Shown here: one piece after another, positions 48,703 to 57,845 of the stretch | How the letters are laid out: every line of letters starts with the position of its first letter | Position numbering within the stretch: position 1 is the first letter of the stretch | Assembly: GCA_937907605.1 (NCBI GenBank) | Contig: CALCYI010000017.1 | Location: 24,592-88,591 of the forward strand | Direction: 5' to 3' | Length of the DNA: 64,000 nt | Source: an uncultured Clostridia bacterium | GTDB lineage: Bacteria; Bacillota; Clostridia; Oscillospirales; Acutalibacteraceae | Made by a program: the position numbers and the translations under genes | Notes under the pieces: model-generated | The model's input: only the letters and a program-made list of their open reading frames with translations | Database searches by the model: none | What the model was told of the DNA's origin: nothing

Positions 48703-51678
48703 ATGAAAAAGTGGTTAGCGATAATTCTTTCTCTTTGTGTGCTTCTCGGTGCGCTTTCTTTAACTGCGTATACCGTGAATCTTACGCCGGAAATTACGAT
48801 TGAGGAGTTTACCGAACAGCTTGGCAAAATGAACCGCAAGTACAAGGATGAACCGGTTAGTAACCGCCTGATTGTAAAATCCAAGCACGACATTCCCATT
48901 CTGGATGGCGTGGATATTGTTGAAGGCTATGATGATTTACATATTGTTCAGTTTGATAATTCCGTAAGTGCAAAGAAGGCGCTTGTATATTATCAAAAGT
49001 ACAACCTGATTGAATATGCAGAAGAAGATAGAATTGCCAGTATAATGGATAACGAAGTCGCACAACCACAAGCAGAAAAATTCGGCAACCATCTATCTTG
49101 GGGAAGTGAAGAAATCGGCATTGATGACTATGTTGATTATCTTGGCGATACTACAGAATTACCGGAAATAGTTGTAGGAATTATTGATACCGGAATTGAA
49201 ATCAATCACGAATTCTTGTCTGGTAGAATCATTCAAACGGGTTATAATTCAAGTTATTCAGGAGAAACGAATTCAGAAAATGATGATAACGGGCACGGAA
49301 CTCATGTTGCTGGTATTGTTGTTGATAATACAACGGATAATGTAAAAATAAAAGGATATAAAGTATTAGATAAAGATGGAGCTGGAAGTTTGTCAAATGT
49401 ATTGTTGGCAATTGAAAAAGCTACACAAGATGAAGTAGACATAATTAATATGAGTTTAGGGGCACGAGCTGAAAGCAATTTAATGACAGAAGCCGTGAAT
49501 CAAGCAAAAAAGAACGGTATAGTTGTTTGTGTTTCTGCCGGAAATAGTGGCTCCAATGTTTCAAGATTTATTCCCGCAAGTATACCAGCATGTATTACAG
49601 TTGCAGCAATCGGGCTAAATGACGGCAGGCCGTACTGGACGAACTTTGGTCAAGGAGTTGATATCATTGCTCCAGGCGTATCAATTAACAGTTCATATTT
49701 AGAAAACACTTACAAATCATTAAGTGGAACTTCAATGGCATCACCGTTCGCGGCTGCTGCCTGTGCAATGATTCTGACAAAAGACATTAGTTACAGACCT
49801 GACGATGTTCTTTCTATTTTATTGGAAAATGGTCGGAATTTCTCTCCACATTATAACAATGACGGCAGATTTGATGGTAAGTTAGTTTTATATATTGGAA
49901 CTTTAACAGCTTCACTATATGACAGAACGTTAAAGCCTAATTTTAGCATTGAAAGTGGTAAGTATTCTGATAGTATAGAGATTGAAATAACTTGTGATGA
50001 AGATGCAGATATTTACTATACTTTAGATGGAACAAGAGCTACCTTGACAAACGGAATCCCCTATACTGGACCAATTGTGATTGATTCTGTTACAAGGGTT
50101 CATGCAATAGCAAAAGCGGCAAACAAATTAAAAAGTCTTCAAGCAGTTGTCGATTATTATATTACTTCAACCGATCCGGATAGTAATTTTGAGATAGATA
50201 CTAACGGAACCATCGTTGCGTATCATGGCACCAATAATTATTTAACTATTCCAAATACTATTAACGGAATAACGGTAAAAGCTATAGGCAATCAAGTCTT
50301 TTCTACTTCACCCGTAAGCACAACAATTACAATGATAAAAGCACCTAACACCTTGGAATCCGTTGGTGCTCAAGCGTTTTACGGGTGCTCTGCTTTATAT
50401 TCTTTCGATTGTCAATCGTTAAAAGAAGTAAAAGAATATGCTTTTGCAGAATGTGGAGAACTTGAAAAACTTGATTTGACTCCATTAGAAACAGTGGAAC
50501 GATATGCGTTTTGGAATTGTAAATCTTTACAGGAACTCTCAAATGAGCACATTACAAAAGTTGAAAAATATGCATTCAACGGTCTAAGTAATGTCATTAA
50601 TATATATTTACCAAATGTAAAGCGGGTAGAATACGGTGGGCTCCAGCTTGCTTCAAGTGCACAAGAAATATACATACCTAAAGTGGAATATTTAGGAAGA
50701 AGTGCATTGTTTGGTTGCAGGTCTGTTCAAGAATTAGATTTACCGGTCTTAGAAGAGATGGATTCATCAGGATACCAATTTTTAGGCTTATCTTGTCTTA
50801 AAGAATTATCCCTACCAAGTCTTGAAGGAAAATTTCCCAAAATGGCAATTGCTTCATCCAGAATCGAAAAATTAATTTTACCGAAAGCGGTACAGCTTGA
50901 TGAAACCGCATTAAAAAGTGCGAGCCATTTGGAAATCGTCTATATCCCAAGTGTCACTACGATTAAGAAAAATGCGTTTAATAATGCTAATGATTACATT
51001 GTTTTTATGCCATCGGTTACTACGGTAAATTATAATCGAATCCAAAATGCAACTATATATATGACGGAGGCAGCAACAACACTTTCGGGATTAACTGCAA
51101 CAGATTGTATTGTGGTTGCACCGAGTGGCAGCGATGCTGAATCTTGGGCGAATGAGAACAGTCATTCTTTTATAGATAGTGATATTATGGTTGATGCGAT
51201 TGGTACGCATACCGATAAAAACGGCAATACCGTCTTTGAATTCGGGTGGAAGAATATCGACGAACTTGAACAGCTCGCAAGCAAGATTACATATTACGGC
51301 GACGGAACAACCGTAGGGGCGACCATTGGTCGCCCGCCAAAAAACGACGGCGTCACCTATTTCCAAGTATCCGGCGAAAACGAGCTTCGCGGTTGCGTGA
51401 ATATTGACGGTATGGTATTCCGTTCCAAGGCATTGACGACAGGTGAAAACGAACTGGAACCCGAAAACGGCTGCGAGCACGATTGGCAGATTGTTTATAC
51501 TGTTTCTGTTCCAAATGACACCGTCGTTGTGTTCCGCTGCGATGAATGTGACAGCTATTACCGCATCAGCTTTATGGAACACATCAACACGGATTTTCCG
51601 CTTCTTGATATGAACGACGACAACATAGTCAACGCCAAAGATTTGGCCAATATTGTTAAACAAAATTGTGAGCTATAA
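48703..51678 (+). CDS. Secreted subtilisin-like protease with BspA-type leucine-rich repeats
   Basis: 991 residues. Signal peptide (1-22), I9-like propeptide (~25-115), S8 catalytic domain with Asp ~162 (GIIDTGIE), His ~198 (NGHGTHVAG) and Ser ~344 (LSGTSMASP). Then a chitobiase C-terminal-like domain (~405-480; YYTLDGTRATLTNGIPYTGPI), BspA/LRR_5 repeats (~500-800; e.g. VGAQAFYGCSAL, VKEYAFAECGEL, VERYAFWNCKSL), a Cys pair (RCDECDSYY) and a dockerin-like DMNDDNIVNAKDLANIVK end. Codon use is markedly more AT-rich from ~48,960 to 51,200 than at the ends or in neighbours, suggesting a mosaic gene. A REP-like palindrome at 51314-51338 encodes TTVGATIGRPP in frame. AGGGGGTG precedes the ATG. Confidence 0.88.
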   Translation: MKKWLAIILSLCVLLGALSLTAYTVNLTPEITIEEFTEQLGKMNRKYKDEPVSNRLIVKSKHDIPILDGVDIVEGYDDLHIVQFDNSVSAKKALVYYQKYNLIEYAEEDRIASIMDNEVAQPQAEKFGNHLSWGSEEIGIDDYVDYLGDTTELPEIVVGIIDTGIEINHEFLSGRIIQTGYNSSYSGETNSENDDNGHGTHVAGIVVDNTTDNVKIKGYKVLDKDGAGSLSNVLLAIEKATQDEVDIINMSLGARAESNLMTEAVNQAKKNGIVVCVSAGNSGSNVSRFIPASIPACITVAAIGLNDGRPYWTNFGQGVDIIAPGVSINSSYLENTYKSLSGTSMASPFAAAACAMILTKDISYRPDDVLSILLENGRNFSPHYNNDGRFDGKLVLYIGTLTASLYDRTLKPNFSIESGKYSDSIEIEITCDEDADIYYTLDGTRATLTNGIPYTGPIVIDSVTRVHAIAKAANKLKSLQAVVDYYITSTDPDSNFEIDTNGTIVAYHGTNNYLTIPNTINGITVKAIGNQVFSTSPVSTTITMIKAPNTLESVGAQAFYGCSALYSFDCQSLKEVKEYAFAECGELEKLDLTPLETVERYAFWNCKSLQELSNEHITKVEKYAFNGLSNVINIYLPNVKRVEYGGLQLASSAQEIYIPKVEYLGRSALFGCRSVQELDLPVLEEMDSSGYQFLGLSCLKELSLPSLEGKFPKMAIASSRIEKLILPKAVQLDETALKSASHLEIVYIPSVTTIKKNAFNNANDYIVFMPSVTTVNYNRIQNATIYMTEAATTLSGLTATDCIVVAPSGSDAESWANENSHSFIDSDIMVDAIGTHTDKNGNTVFEFGWKNIDELEQLASKITYYGDGTTVGATIGRPPKNDGVTYFQVSGENELRGCVNIDGMVFRSKALTTGENELEPENGCEHDWQIVYTVSVPNDTVVVFRCDECDSYYRISFMEHINTDFPLLDMNDDNIVNAKDLANIVKQNCEL
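51314..51338. repeat. REP-like palindrome inside the subtilase coding region
   Basis: TAGGGGCGACCA-T-TGGTCGCCCGCC: 9-bp arms with a one-base centre. Same frame (TAGGGGCG...CGCCCGCC) as the element at 34737. It is read in frame as VGATIGRPP, which interrupts an otherwise ordinary stretch. Confidence 0.8.
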
Positions 51679-51682
51679 AAGC

Positions 51683-51728
51683 AACAGAGCAAGATGCTTT
51701 TGCAACTTGCTCTGTTCTTGGTTTATTT
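51683..51728 (+). terminator. Terminator of the subtilase gene
   Basis: AACAGAGCAAG and CTTGCTCTGTT pair around a 12-nt loop, followed by CTTGGTTTATTTAT. A second hairpin GGCTC-TGCG-GAGCC with GTTTTTT stands at 51737-51757. Confidence 0.85.
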
Positions 51729-51755
51729 ATGATGGAGGCTCTGCGGAGCCGTTTT

Positions 51756-52388
51756 TTACTTTTCTTTAATATCCGTGATTTGCCATTGCTTTGCGCCGAC
51801 TACAATTGTTTCACAGAACTCGCAAACGACGTCGCCGTTTGCAGCCCTCGTAAGCGGAGCGCCGCAGCGCGGACAGGTGAGGGCGCGGGGCTCCTCGTTA
51901 CCGTCGGAGTCAAGCTTTTTCGTGTTGACGAAGGAAAGCTCGGTCTGAACGGCGATATATTTTGTATCCTCGCCCTCGCGGTAATCGGCTGCGCTTTCGG
52001 TGATGATAACCCTGCTTGCGCCCGACTTTTCGTAGCGCGAAATAACGGTGTCGGTAATCTCGAAGTCCTTTTTATTGGAATACTTTTCCTCAATTGCCTC
52101 TTCAATTACCCTTTTAATCTCGCCCCAGTCGAAGTCGGGGAAGTCCCTTTCAATCGCGGGGCGGTAAATCTTATTCATATTTGATATAAGACGGGGATGC
52201 TCGGGCTCGGAGGTATAATCAAGTCCCTTTTCGGACACGAGATTTACGATTTCCTTAACGACCTGCGCTTCGGCGCTCCGTGCGGTACGCTTTACAAAGC
52301 GCACGACGCCGCCTACAACCAACGCTCCGCCGATAACCGCGGCGGCAATAATAGCAATTTTTATAATTAAATCCGTAGTCAGTACCAT
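51756..52388 (-). CDS. Membrane-anchored zinc-ribbon protein (Tim44-like domain)
   Basis: 210 residues. One N-terminal helix (~8-28), then a ~110-residue alpha/beta region (PRLISNMNKIYRPAIERDFPDFDWGEIKRVIEE...) resembling Tim44-like domains, and a C-terminal CPRCGAPL...CEFCETI zinc ribbon. GAGGTAT precedes the ATG. Role unknown; proteins of this design occur near phage-shock or envelope quality-control genes, but there is no such neighbour here. Confidence 0.65.
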   Translation of the reverse strand: MVLTTDLIIKIAIIAAAVIGGALVVGGVVRFVKRTARSAEAQVVKEIVNLVSEKGLDYTSEPEHPRLISNMNKIYRPAIERDFPDFDWGEIKRVIEEAIEEKYSNKKDFEITDTVISRYEKSGASRVIITESAADYREGEDTKYIAVQTELSFVNTKKLDSDGNEEPRALTCPRCGAPLTRAANGDVVCEFCETIVVGAKQWQITDIKEK

Positions 52389-52430
52389 AAAGCATACCTC
52401 TTTTCACCTCCATTATAACAGAAAGAGAGG

Positions 52431-53339
52431 TTAAAATAAAGAGATAATATTTTTTGTTGCGTTTTTCGGCGAATAAACCCAGGAGTCGATATGACCGCCC
52501 TTTACAAAATAGCGCAGCTCGGGCGCGGCGGCGCCGATATCAAGCACTTCAACGACGGAGAGCTTTATCTTCATTTTTTCGGGATTGAAGGATTTTATGA
52601 ATACCGAAACCGTGCAGCCCTCGGTTAGTCCATCGGCAGAGTCGGTAAGCCCCGCAAGGTTCGGCGTAAGCTCAACGAACGCGCCGTAGCCCTCGATACT
52701 GCGCACTATTCCCGTAACGGTATCGCCCGCGGAAAAGAGCGCGGCGTTTTCCTCCCAGGTACCGAGCAGCTCCTTAAGCGAAAAGGTCAGCTTTTCGGAA
52801 TCGACGCTCTTGAGCACCGCCTTTATAATCATATCGCGTTTGAGCCTGTCGGACGGGTGCTTTATGCGTGAAACAGAAAGCATATCAATCGGTATGAGGC
52901 TTGCTATTCCGCACCCTACGTCGATGAACGCGCCGAACGCCTCGAGCCGCGTAACCCGCGCCGTTACTATATCTCCGGGGGTGAGCTTATCTATGTACTC
53001 CTTTTTACATTCAAACTGCGCGGAGCGGCGCGAGAGTACGGGCATGATTTCGCCCTTATCGCTTTCGTGAAGCCCGATAACGCGGAAGCACACGCGCTTG
53101 CCGACTCTTGAAATAAGCGCGACCTCGCGCAGAGTACCCTCAAGTATGCCGAGCGCGCCCTCAATACGCGGAATAATCCCCGTGAACGCGCCGAGATTTA
53201 CGTATAAATTATGTTCGTTGTCGCAAAGAGTCGCGACGGCTTCAAAAATGTCCCTGCTTTTTATAGCCGCCTTGACCTCGTTAATATTCTCAAAGCGCGC
53301 GGTAAGCGCGGCGTTAATTCCCTCGGGGTAATATGTCAC
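52431..53339 (-). CDS. S1 RNA-binding domain protein (ribosomal protein S1-like)
   Basis: 302 residues with two clear S1 OB-folds: GDIVTARVTRLEAFGAFIDVGCGIASLIPIDMLS (~120-195) and GDTVTGIVRSIEGYGAFVELTPNLAGL (~205-265), preceded by a degenerate one. Short S1-like proteins of this size are widespread in Clostridia and may help translation initiation or RNA stability. It is 42 nt upstream of, and co-directional with, the zinc-ribbon protein gene. Confidence 0.85.
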   Translation of the reverse strand: MTYYPEGINAALTARFENINEVKAAIKSRDIFEAVATLCDNEHNLYVNLGAFTGIIPRIEGALGILEGTLREVALISRVGKRVCFRVIGLHESDKGEIMPVLSRRSAQFECKKEYIDKLTPGDIVTARVTRLEAFGAFIDVGCGIASLIPIDMLSVSRIKHPSDRLKRDMIIKAVLKSVDSEKLTFSLKELLGTWEENAALFSAGDTVTGIVRSIEGYGAFVELTPNLAGLTDSADGLTEGCTVSVFIKSFNPEKMKIKLSVVEVLDIGAAAPELRYFVKGGHIDSWVYSPKNATKNIISLF

Positions 53340-53399
53340 AGTATCAGTCCTTTAATATTTTATTGCTGTAATTAATATGATTAAAAATATTTAATTATG

Positions 53400-53428
53400 T
53401 TGATAAAGCGCCCTCAAGGTGTTATAAT
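53400..53428 (+). promoter_or_regulatory. Promoter of the DUF951-prfA operon
   Basis: TTGATA (53400-53405), 17 nt, TATAAT (53423-53428), 32 nt before the DUF951 start codon. Confidence 0.78.
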
Positions 53429-53458
53429 AATATGACAAATTATTAACGGAGCGACAGA

Positions 53459-53647
53459 ATGAATGTAAATTTAGGCGATATTTTAATAATGAAAAAGCCC
53501 CACCCCTGCGGCAACAGGGAGTTTGAGGTGCTGAGAATAGGCGCGGATTTTAAAATAAGATGTACCAAGTGCTCACGCGAGGTCATGGTTCCGCGCGCAA
53601 AAATTGAAAAAAACATCAAAAAGATAAAGGAAAACGAAAATGTTTGA
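53459..53647 (+). CDS. DUF951 family protein
   Basis: 62 residues. MKKPHPCGNREFEVLRIGADFKIRC, then CTKCSREVMVPRAKIEKNIKKI: two Cys pairs (C-G and CxxC) likely bind zinc. Widely conserved in Firmicutes near the origin and translation genes, function unknown. Overlaps prfA by 8 nt. Confidence 0.92.
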   Translation: MNVNLGDILIMKKPHPCGNREFEVLRIGADFKIRCTKCSREVMVPRAKIEKNIKKIKENENV

Positions 53648-54713
53648 TAAATTAATTGAAGTAGAAAAGAGGTTTGATACCGTAAACGAGCTTCTCTGCA
53701 AGCCCGAGGTGGTATCAGACCTTGAGGAATATACAAAGCTGATGAAGGAAATGAAGCAGCTTACCCCCGTGGTTGAAAAATTCAGGGAGTACAAGAGCGC
53801 TAAGGAGACCTTTGAGGAGTCGAAGGAAATGCTCGGCGACAGCTCGCTTGATGCCGACTTTGCCGCAATGGTAAAGGAGGAGTTTGAACAAAGCCGCGAG
53901 GATATGGACAGGCTCTCCGAGGAGCTTAAAATCCTCCTTCTCCCTCGCGACCCCAACGACGACAGGAACGTAATTATCGAAATCCGCGGCGGCGCGGGCG
54001 GCGAGGAGAGCGCTCTCTTTGCGGGCGTGCTCTACCGTATGTACACCATGTACGCCGAGGCTAAGGGCTTTAAAACCGAGGTGCTCTCCGCTAACGAAAC
54101 GGGGCTCGGCGGCTACAAGGAAATCTCCTTTTCCGTCGAGGGCGACGGCGCGTATTCGCGCTTTAAGTTTGAATCAGGCGTTCACCGCGTTCAGAGAGTT
54201 CCCGAAACCGAGAGCCAGGGCAGAATCCACACCTCAACCACAACCGTTGCGGTGCTTCCCGAGGCGGAGGAGGTTGACTTTGAGCTGAGTGAAAAGGATT
54301 TACAGATAGACACCTTCCGTTCAAGCGGCGCAGGCGGTCAGCATATAAACAAAACCTCCTCGGCAATCCGCATAACCCATATCCCGACGGGCACGGTTGT
54401 TGAATGTCAGGACGAAAGGTCACAGCATAAAAACAAGGAAAAGGCGCTCAAGGTGCTCCGCGCAAGGCTTTACGACGAGGAAAAGGCGAAGCACGACGCC
54501 GAAATAGCGGGCGAGCGCAAGGCGCAGGTAGGAACGGGCGACCGCTCCGAGAGGATAAGGACCTATAACTATCCTCAGGGCAGGGTGTCCGACCACAGAA
54601 TAAACCTCACGCTTTATAAGCTGGAGCAGATTTTAAACGGTGACCTTGACGAGCTTATAGACGCACTTATTACTGCCGACACGGCGGAAAAATTAAAGGC
54701 GTCGCAGGAATGA
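53640..54713 (+). CDS. prfA: Peptide chain release factor 1
   Basis: 357 residues. GGQ motif in SSGAGGQHINKTSSAIRITH (near residue 229) and the codon-reading region around QRVPETESQGRIHTS, where most RF1 have PVT or PAT; here it is PET. Reads UAA and UAG. The stop codon is followed at once by heptamer repeats. Confidence 0.97.
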   Translation: MFDKLIEVEKRFDTVNELLCKPEVVSDLEEYTKLMKEMKQLTPVVEKFREYKSAKETFEESKEMLGDSSLDADFAAMVKEEFEQSREDMDRLSEELKILLLPRDPNDDRNVIIEIRGGAGGEESALFAGVLYRMYTMYAEAKGFKTEVLSANETGLGGYKEISFSVEGDGAYSRFKFESGVHRVQRVPETESQGRIHTSTTTVAVLPEAEEVDFELSEKDLQIDTFRSSGAGGQHINKTSSAIRITHIPTGTVVECQDERSQHKNKEKALKVLRARLYDEEKAKHDAEIAGERKAQVGTGDRSERIRTYNYPQGRVSDHRINLTLYKLEQILNGDLDELIDALITADTAEKLKASQE

Positions 54714-54820
54714 TTAATTATTAATTATGAATTATGAATTAAGGACGGGCTCTGCCCGTAGCCATTATAATGCGGCGCAGCCCCTCAATTCATCATTCAT
54801 CATTCATAACTCATAATTTT
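54713..54820. repeat. Composite heptamer/hairpin repeat, copy C
   Basis: AATTATT/AATTATG units, AAGGACGGGCTCTGCCCGTAGCC, ATTATAATGCGGCGCAGCCCC, then CATCATT/CATAACT-type units. It sits between the prfA stop and the start of the Sua5-CoaE gene and has replaced any ribosome site there. Confidence 0.85.
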
Positions 54821-54823
54821 AAA

Positions 54824-56401
54824 ATGTTGATGAAAACACAGATACTTACAACGTCAAAAGAGGATATTGAAAAAGCGGGGCGGATAATCAAAGACGGCGG
54901 GCTCGTAGCCTTTCCGACCGAAACCGTGTACGGACTCGGCGCCGACGCGCTGAACGAAAAGGCGGTAAGGTCGATTTTTGAGGCGAAGGGCAGACCCTCG
55001 GACAATCCGCTCATAGTTCATATTGCAAAAAAAGAGGACATAATACCCCTTGTAAAAGAGGTTACGCCTAAGGCGCAGGCGCTTATCGACGCGTTTTTCC
55101 CCGCGCCGCTGACGGTGATACTTAAAAAGTCAGAGCTTGTGCCATCTGTCACGAGTGGCGGGCTTGATACGGTCGCCGTGCGTATGCCCGAAAATGAAAC
55201 CGCAAGGGCGCTTATTGAGGCAAGCGGTTGCGTTATCGCCGCGCCGTCCGCTAACACGAGCGGGCTTCCGTCGCCTACTAAGGCAAAGCACGTAATTGAC
55301 GATATGAGCGGAAAGATTGACGCGATTATTGACGGCGGGGACTGTAAATTCGGCGTTGAAAGCACGGTTATCACCCTTGCGGGCGAGGTACCGACCATTC
55401 TTCGTCCCGGCGCTATAACCAAAGAGATGATAGAAGCCGTTATCGGCAGGGTGGAGCTTTCACCCGCCGTGCTCTCACAGCTCGGCAAAAACGAAACCGC
55501 CGCTTCGCCCGGTATGAAGTACAAGCACTATTCGCCAAAGGCGAAAATTGTCCTCGTCGACGCGGAAAAAAGGGTGTATGAGGACTTCGTAAACGCAAGG
55601 GAAAACGCCTTTGCGCTGTGCTTTGAGGGCGACGCGGTAACAACTCCTCACCTCACCTACGGCAAGGAAAACGACGCGCTAGGTCAGGCGAGGGAGCTTT
55701 TTGACAGGCTACGTCAGCTCGATGAAAAGGGCGCAAAAAAGGTTTACGCGCGCATACCCTCAGCCGACGGCGTGGGTATGGCGGTATACAACAGGCTGAT
55801 AAGAGCGGCGGCGTTTAACATAATAGATTTAAGAAAGCCGTTTACCCTCGGCGTTACAGGGCAGACGGGCTCGGGAAAGGGCTATATCTGCGAAAGGCTT
55901 GAAGCGCTCGGTTTTAAGATAATAAGCGCGGATTATTATTCGAGGGAGATTACTAAGAAGAACTCCCCGATTTTCCCTGCTTTGCAGGCGCGCTTCGGCG
56001 AGGACATAGTTAAAGACGGCGAGCTTGACCGCAAGCTCCTGGCAGAAAAGGCGTTTAAGAGCAGAGAGGATACCGACGCGCTGAACGCTATTATGCACCC
56101 CGCGATAATTAAACTCTGCAAAGAGGCTGCCGAGGGGCTCTGCGCGCTCGACGCGCCGCAGCTTTTCGAGGCGGATATGCAGGGCGACTGCTACAAGGTG
56201 ATAACCGTTACCGCGCCCGAGGACGTAAGGCTGAAGCGAATAATCGCGCGCGACGGTCTTACAAAGGAGCAGGCACTGTCAAGAATTAACGCGCAGCACG
56301 GCGAAAAATACTATACGGATAAAAGCGACTGTGTTATAATAAACGACGGCAATAATGATATTGACATACAAATACAAAGCATTTTGGAGGAAATACTATG
56401 A
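54824..56401 (+). CDS. Fused threonylcarbamoyl-AMP synthase (Sua5) and dephospho-CoA kinase (CoaE)
   Basis: 525 residues from the ATG at 54824. Residues ~1-205 are the YrdC/Sua5 catalytic domain (GGLVAFPTETVYGLGADAL, KGRPSDNPLIVHI, APSANTSGLPSPT), linked by SPGMKYKHYSPKAK to the Sua5 accessory domain (~230-330). From ~338 a complete CoaE follows: P-loop GVTGQTGSGKG, SADYYSREI, RFGEDIVKDGELDRKLLAEKAF, MHPAIIK and RDGLTKEQALSRINAQ. It would serve t6A tRNA modification and the last CoA step. No ribosome site is visible because a repeat borders the gene; an upstream ATG at 54770 lies inside the repeat and would add 18 odd residues. Confidence 0.88.
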   Translation: MLMKTQILTTSKEDIEKAGRIIKDGGLVAFPTETVYGLGADALNEKAVRSIFEAKGRPSDNPLIVHIAKKEDIIPLVKEVTPKAQALIDAFFPAPLTVILKKSELVPSVTSGGLDTVAVRMPENETARALIEASGCVIAAPSANTSGLPSPTKAKHVIDDMSGKIDAIIDGGDCKFGVESTVITLAGEVPTILRPGAITKEMIEAVIGRVELSPAVLSQLGKNETAASPGMKYKHYSPKAKIVLVDAEKRVYEDFVNARENAFALCFEGDAVTTPHLTYGKENDALGQARELFDRLRQLDEKGAKKVYARIPSADGVGMAVYNRLIRAAAFNIIDLRKPFTLGVTGQTGSGKGYICERLEALGFKIISADYYSREITKKNSPIFPALQARFGEDIVKDGELDRKLLAEKAFKSREDTDALNAIMHPAIIKLCKEAAEGLCALDAPQLFEADMQGDCYKVITVTAPEDVRLKRIIARDGLTKEQALSRINAQHGEKYYTDKSDCVIINDGNNDIDIQIQSILEEIL

Positions 56402-57798
56402 GTGAAAAGACAAAGCAGTTAAAGGAAATGCTGTTCAACGACAAGAAAAACGGCGTTGATTTTATGGACGAGGCGGAGCTTAACTTCTGCGACGAATTCT
56501 GCGAGGGTTACAAGGAGTTTTTGCAGGAATGTAAGACCGAACGCGAGGCTGCCGCGTGGGTTGAAAAGCTTGCACAAAACAGCGGCTTCGTAAGGTTCGA
56601 CGAATTCGGCGGCGCGCTTGAGGCGGGTGACAAGGTTTACTATGCCAACAGGGGCAAGTCGGTAATTCTCTGCGTTAAGGGCAAAAGGAGCATAAAGGAC
56701 GGCGTAAGAATCGCTGCCGCTCATATTGACTCCCCCCGTCTTGATTTAAAGCAGTGCCCCGCGTATGAGCAGGACGGCATGGCGTTCTTCAAAACGCACT
56801 ACTACGGCGGAATTAAGAAATATCAGTGGGTTGCAATCCCGCTTTCGCTCCACGGCAGAATCTGCAAGAACGACGGCACCTTCGTTGACGTTAAGCTCGG
56901 CGAGGCTGAGGGCGAGCCGAAGTTCTGTATTACCGATATTCTTCCTCACCTCGGCGACGAGCAGATGCAGAGGAAGGCGAGCCAGATAGTCAAGGGGGAG
57001 GAATTAAACGTAGTTATCGGCTCAAGGCCGTTTAAGGACGACGAGGAGAGCGACAGGGTTAAGCTCGCAATCCTTGAGCTGCTTTACGAGAAGTACGGCA
57101 TAGTTGAAAGGGACTTCCTTTCAGCAGAGCTTGAGCTGGTTCCCGCGTTCACGGTTGACGATATCGGCTTTGACCGCTCCATGATAGGCGGCTACGGTCA
57201 CGATGACAGGGTTTGCTCATATCCTGCGCTTCAGGCAATACTCGACATTGACGAGGCTCCCGAATACACGGCGATTACCGTGCTTACGGATAAAGAGGAA
57301 ATCGGCTCCGACGGTAATACGGGACTCAACTCCTCATATCTCAAGTATTTCATTGAGGACTTAGCAAGGCTTGAGGGCTATGAGGGACGCGACGTGCTCC
57401 GCAACTCAAAATGCCTTTCCGCCGATGTTAACGCAGCATTTGACCCGACCTGGTCAGGTCCTTTTGAAAAGAATAACGCTTCTTTTATAAATCACGGCGT
57501 ATGCGTAACTAAGTTTACGGGCAGGGGCGGCAAGGGCGGCTCGAGCGACGCTTCGGCTGAATTCTGCTCCTGGGTAAGACGTCTTTTCGACGAGAACGAG
57601 GTTCTCTGGCAGACGGGCGAGCTCGGCGCGGTTGACGCAGGCGGCGGCGGAACGGTTGCGCTTTATATTGCAAACCTTGACGTTGATACTATCGACGTCG
57701 GCGTACCCGTGCTTTCAATGCACGCTCCGTACGAGCTTGTTTCGAAGATTGACGTATATATGACCTACAAGGGAATCCTTACCTTCTTTACAAAATAA
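56398..57798 (+). CDS. apeB: M18 family aminopeptidase
   Basis: 466 residues. Zinc-site blocks AAHIDSPRLDLKQCPAYEQ, DKEEIGSDGNTGL, LSADVNAAFDP and PVLSMHAPYELVSK; substrate region GHDDRVCSYPAL. Removes N-terminal (often acidic) residues from peptides. It shares ATGA with the end of the Sua5-CoaE gene, and GGAGGAAAT precedes its ATG. Confidence 0.93.
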   Translation: MSEKTKQLKEMLFNDKKNGVDFMDEAELNFCDEFCEGYKEFLQECKTEREAAAWVEKLAQNSGFVRFDEFGGALEAGDKVYYANRGKSVILCVKGKRSIKDGVRIAAAHIDSPRLDLKQCPAYEQDGMAFFKTHYYGGIKKYQWVAIPLSLHGRICKNDGTFVDVKLGEAEGEPKFCITDILPHLGDEQMQRKASQIVKGEELNVVIGSRPFKDDEESDRVKLAILELLYEKYGIVERDFLSAELELVPAFTVDDIGFDRSMIGGYGHDDRVCSYPALQAILDIDEAPEYTAITVLTDKEEIGSDGNTGLNSSYLKYFIEDLARLEGYEGRDVLRNSKCLSADVNAAFDPTWSGPFEKNNASFINHGVCVTKFTGRGGKGGSSDASAEFCSWVRRLFDENEVLWQTGELGAVDAGGGGTVALYIANLDVDTIDVGVPVLSMHAPYELVSKIDVYMTYKGILTFFTK

Positions 57799-57804
57799 AA
57801 ATGC

Positions 57805-57831
57805 AGCCCCCAAGAGCACTTGGGGGCTTTT
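57805..57831 (+). terminator. Terminator of the prfA-to-apeB transcript
   Basis: AGCCCCCAAG-AGCA-CTTGGGGGCT followed by TTTC. Confidence 0.9.
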
Positions 57832-57845
57832 CGACAGGATATGTT

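Noticed and set aside
54770..54823. N-terminal extension of the Sua5-CoaE gene (18 residues)
   Set aside because: The extension is the translation of the heptamer repeat (repeated His/Ser/Asn), and family similarity begins after 54824.
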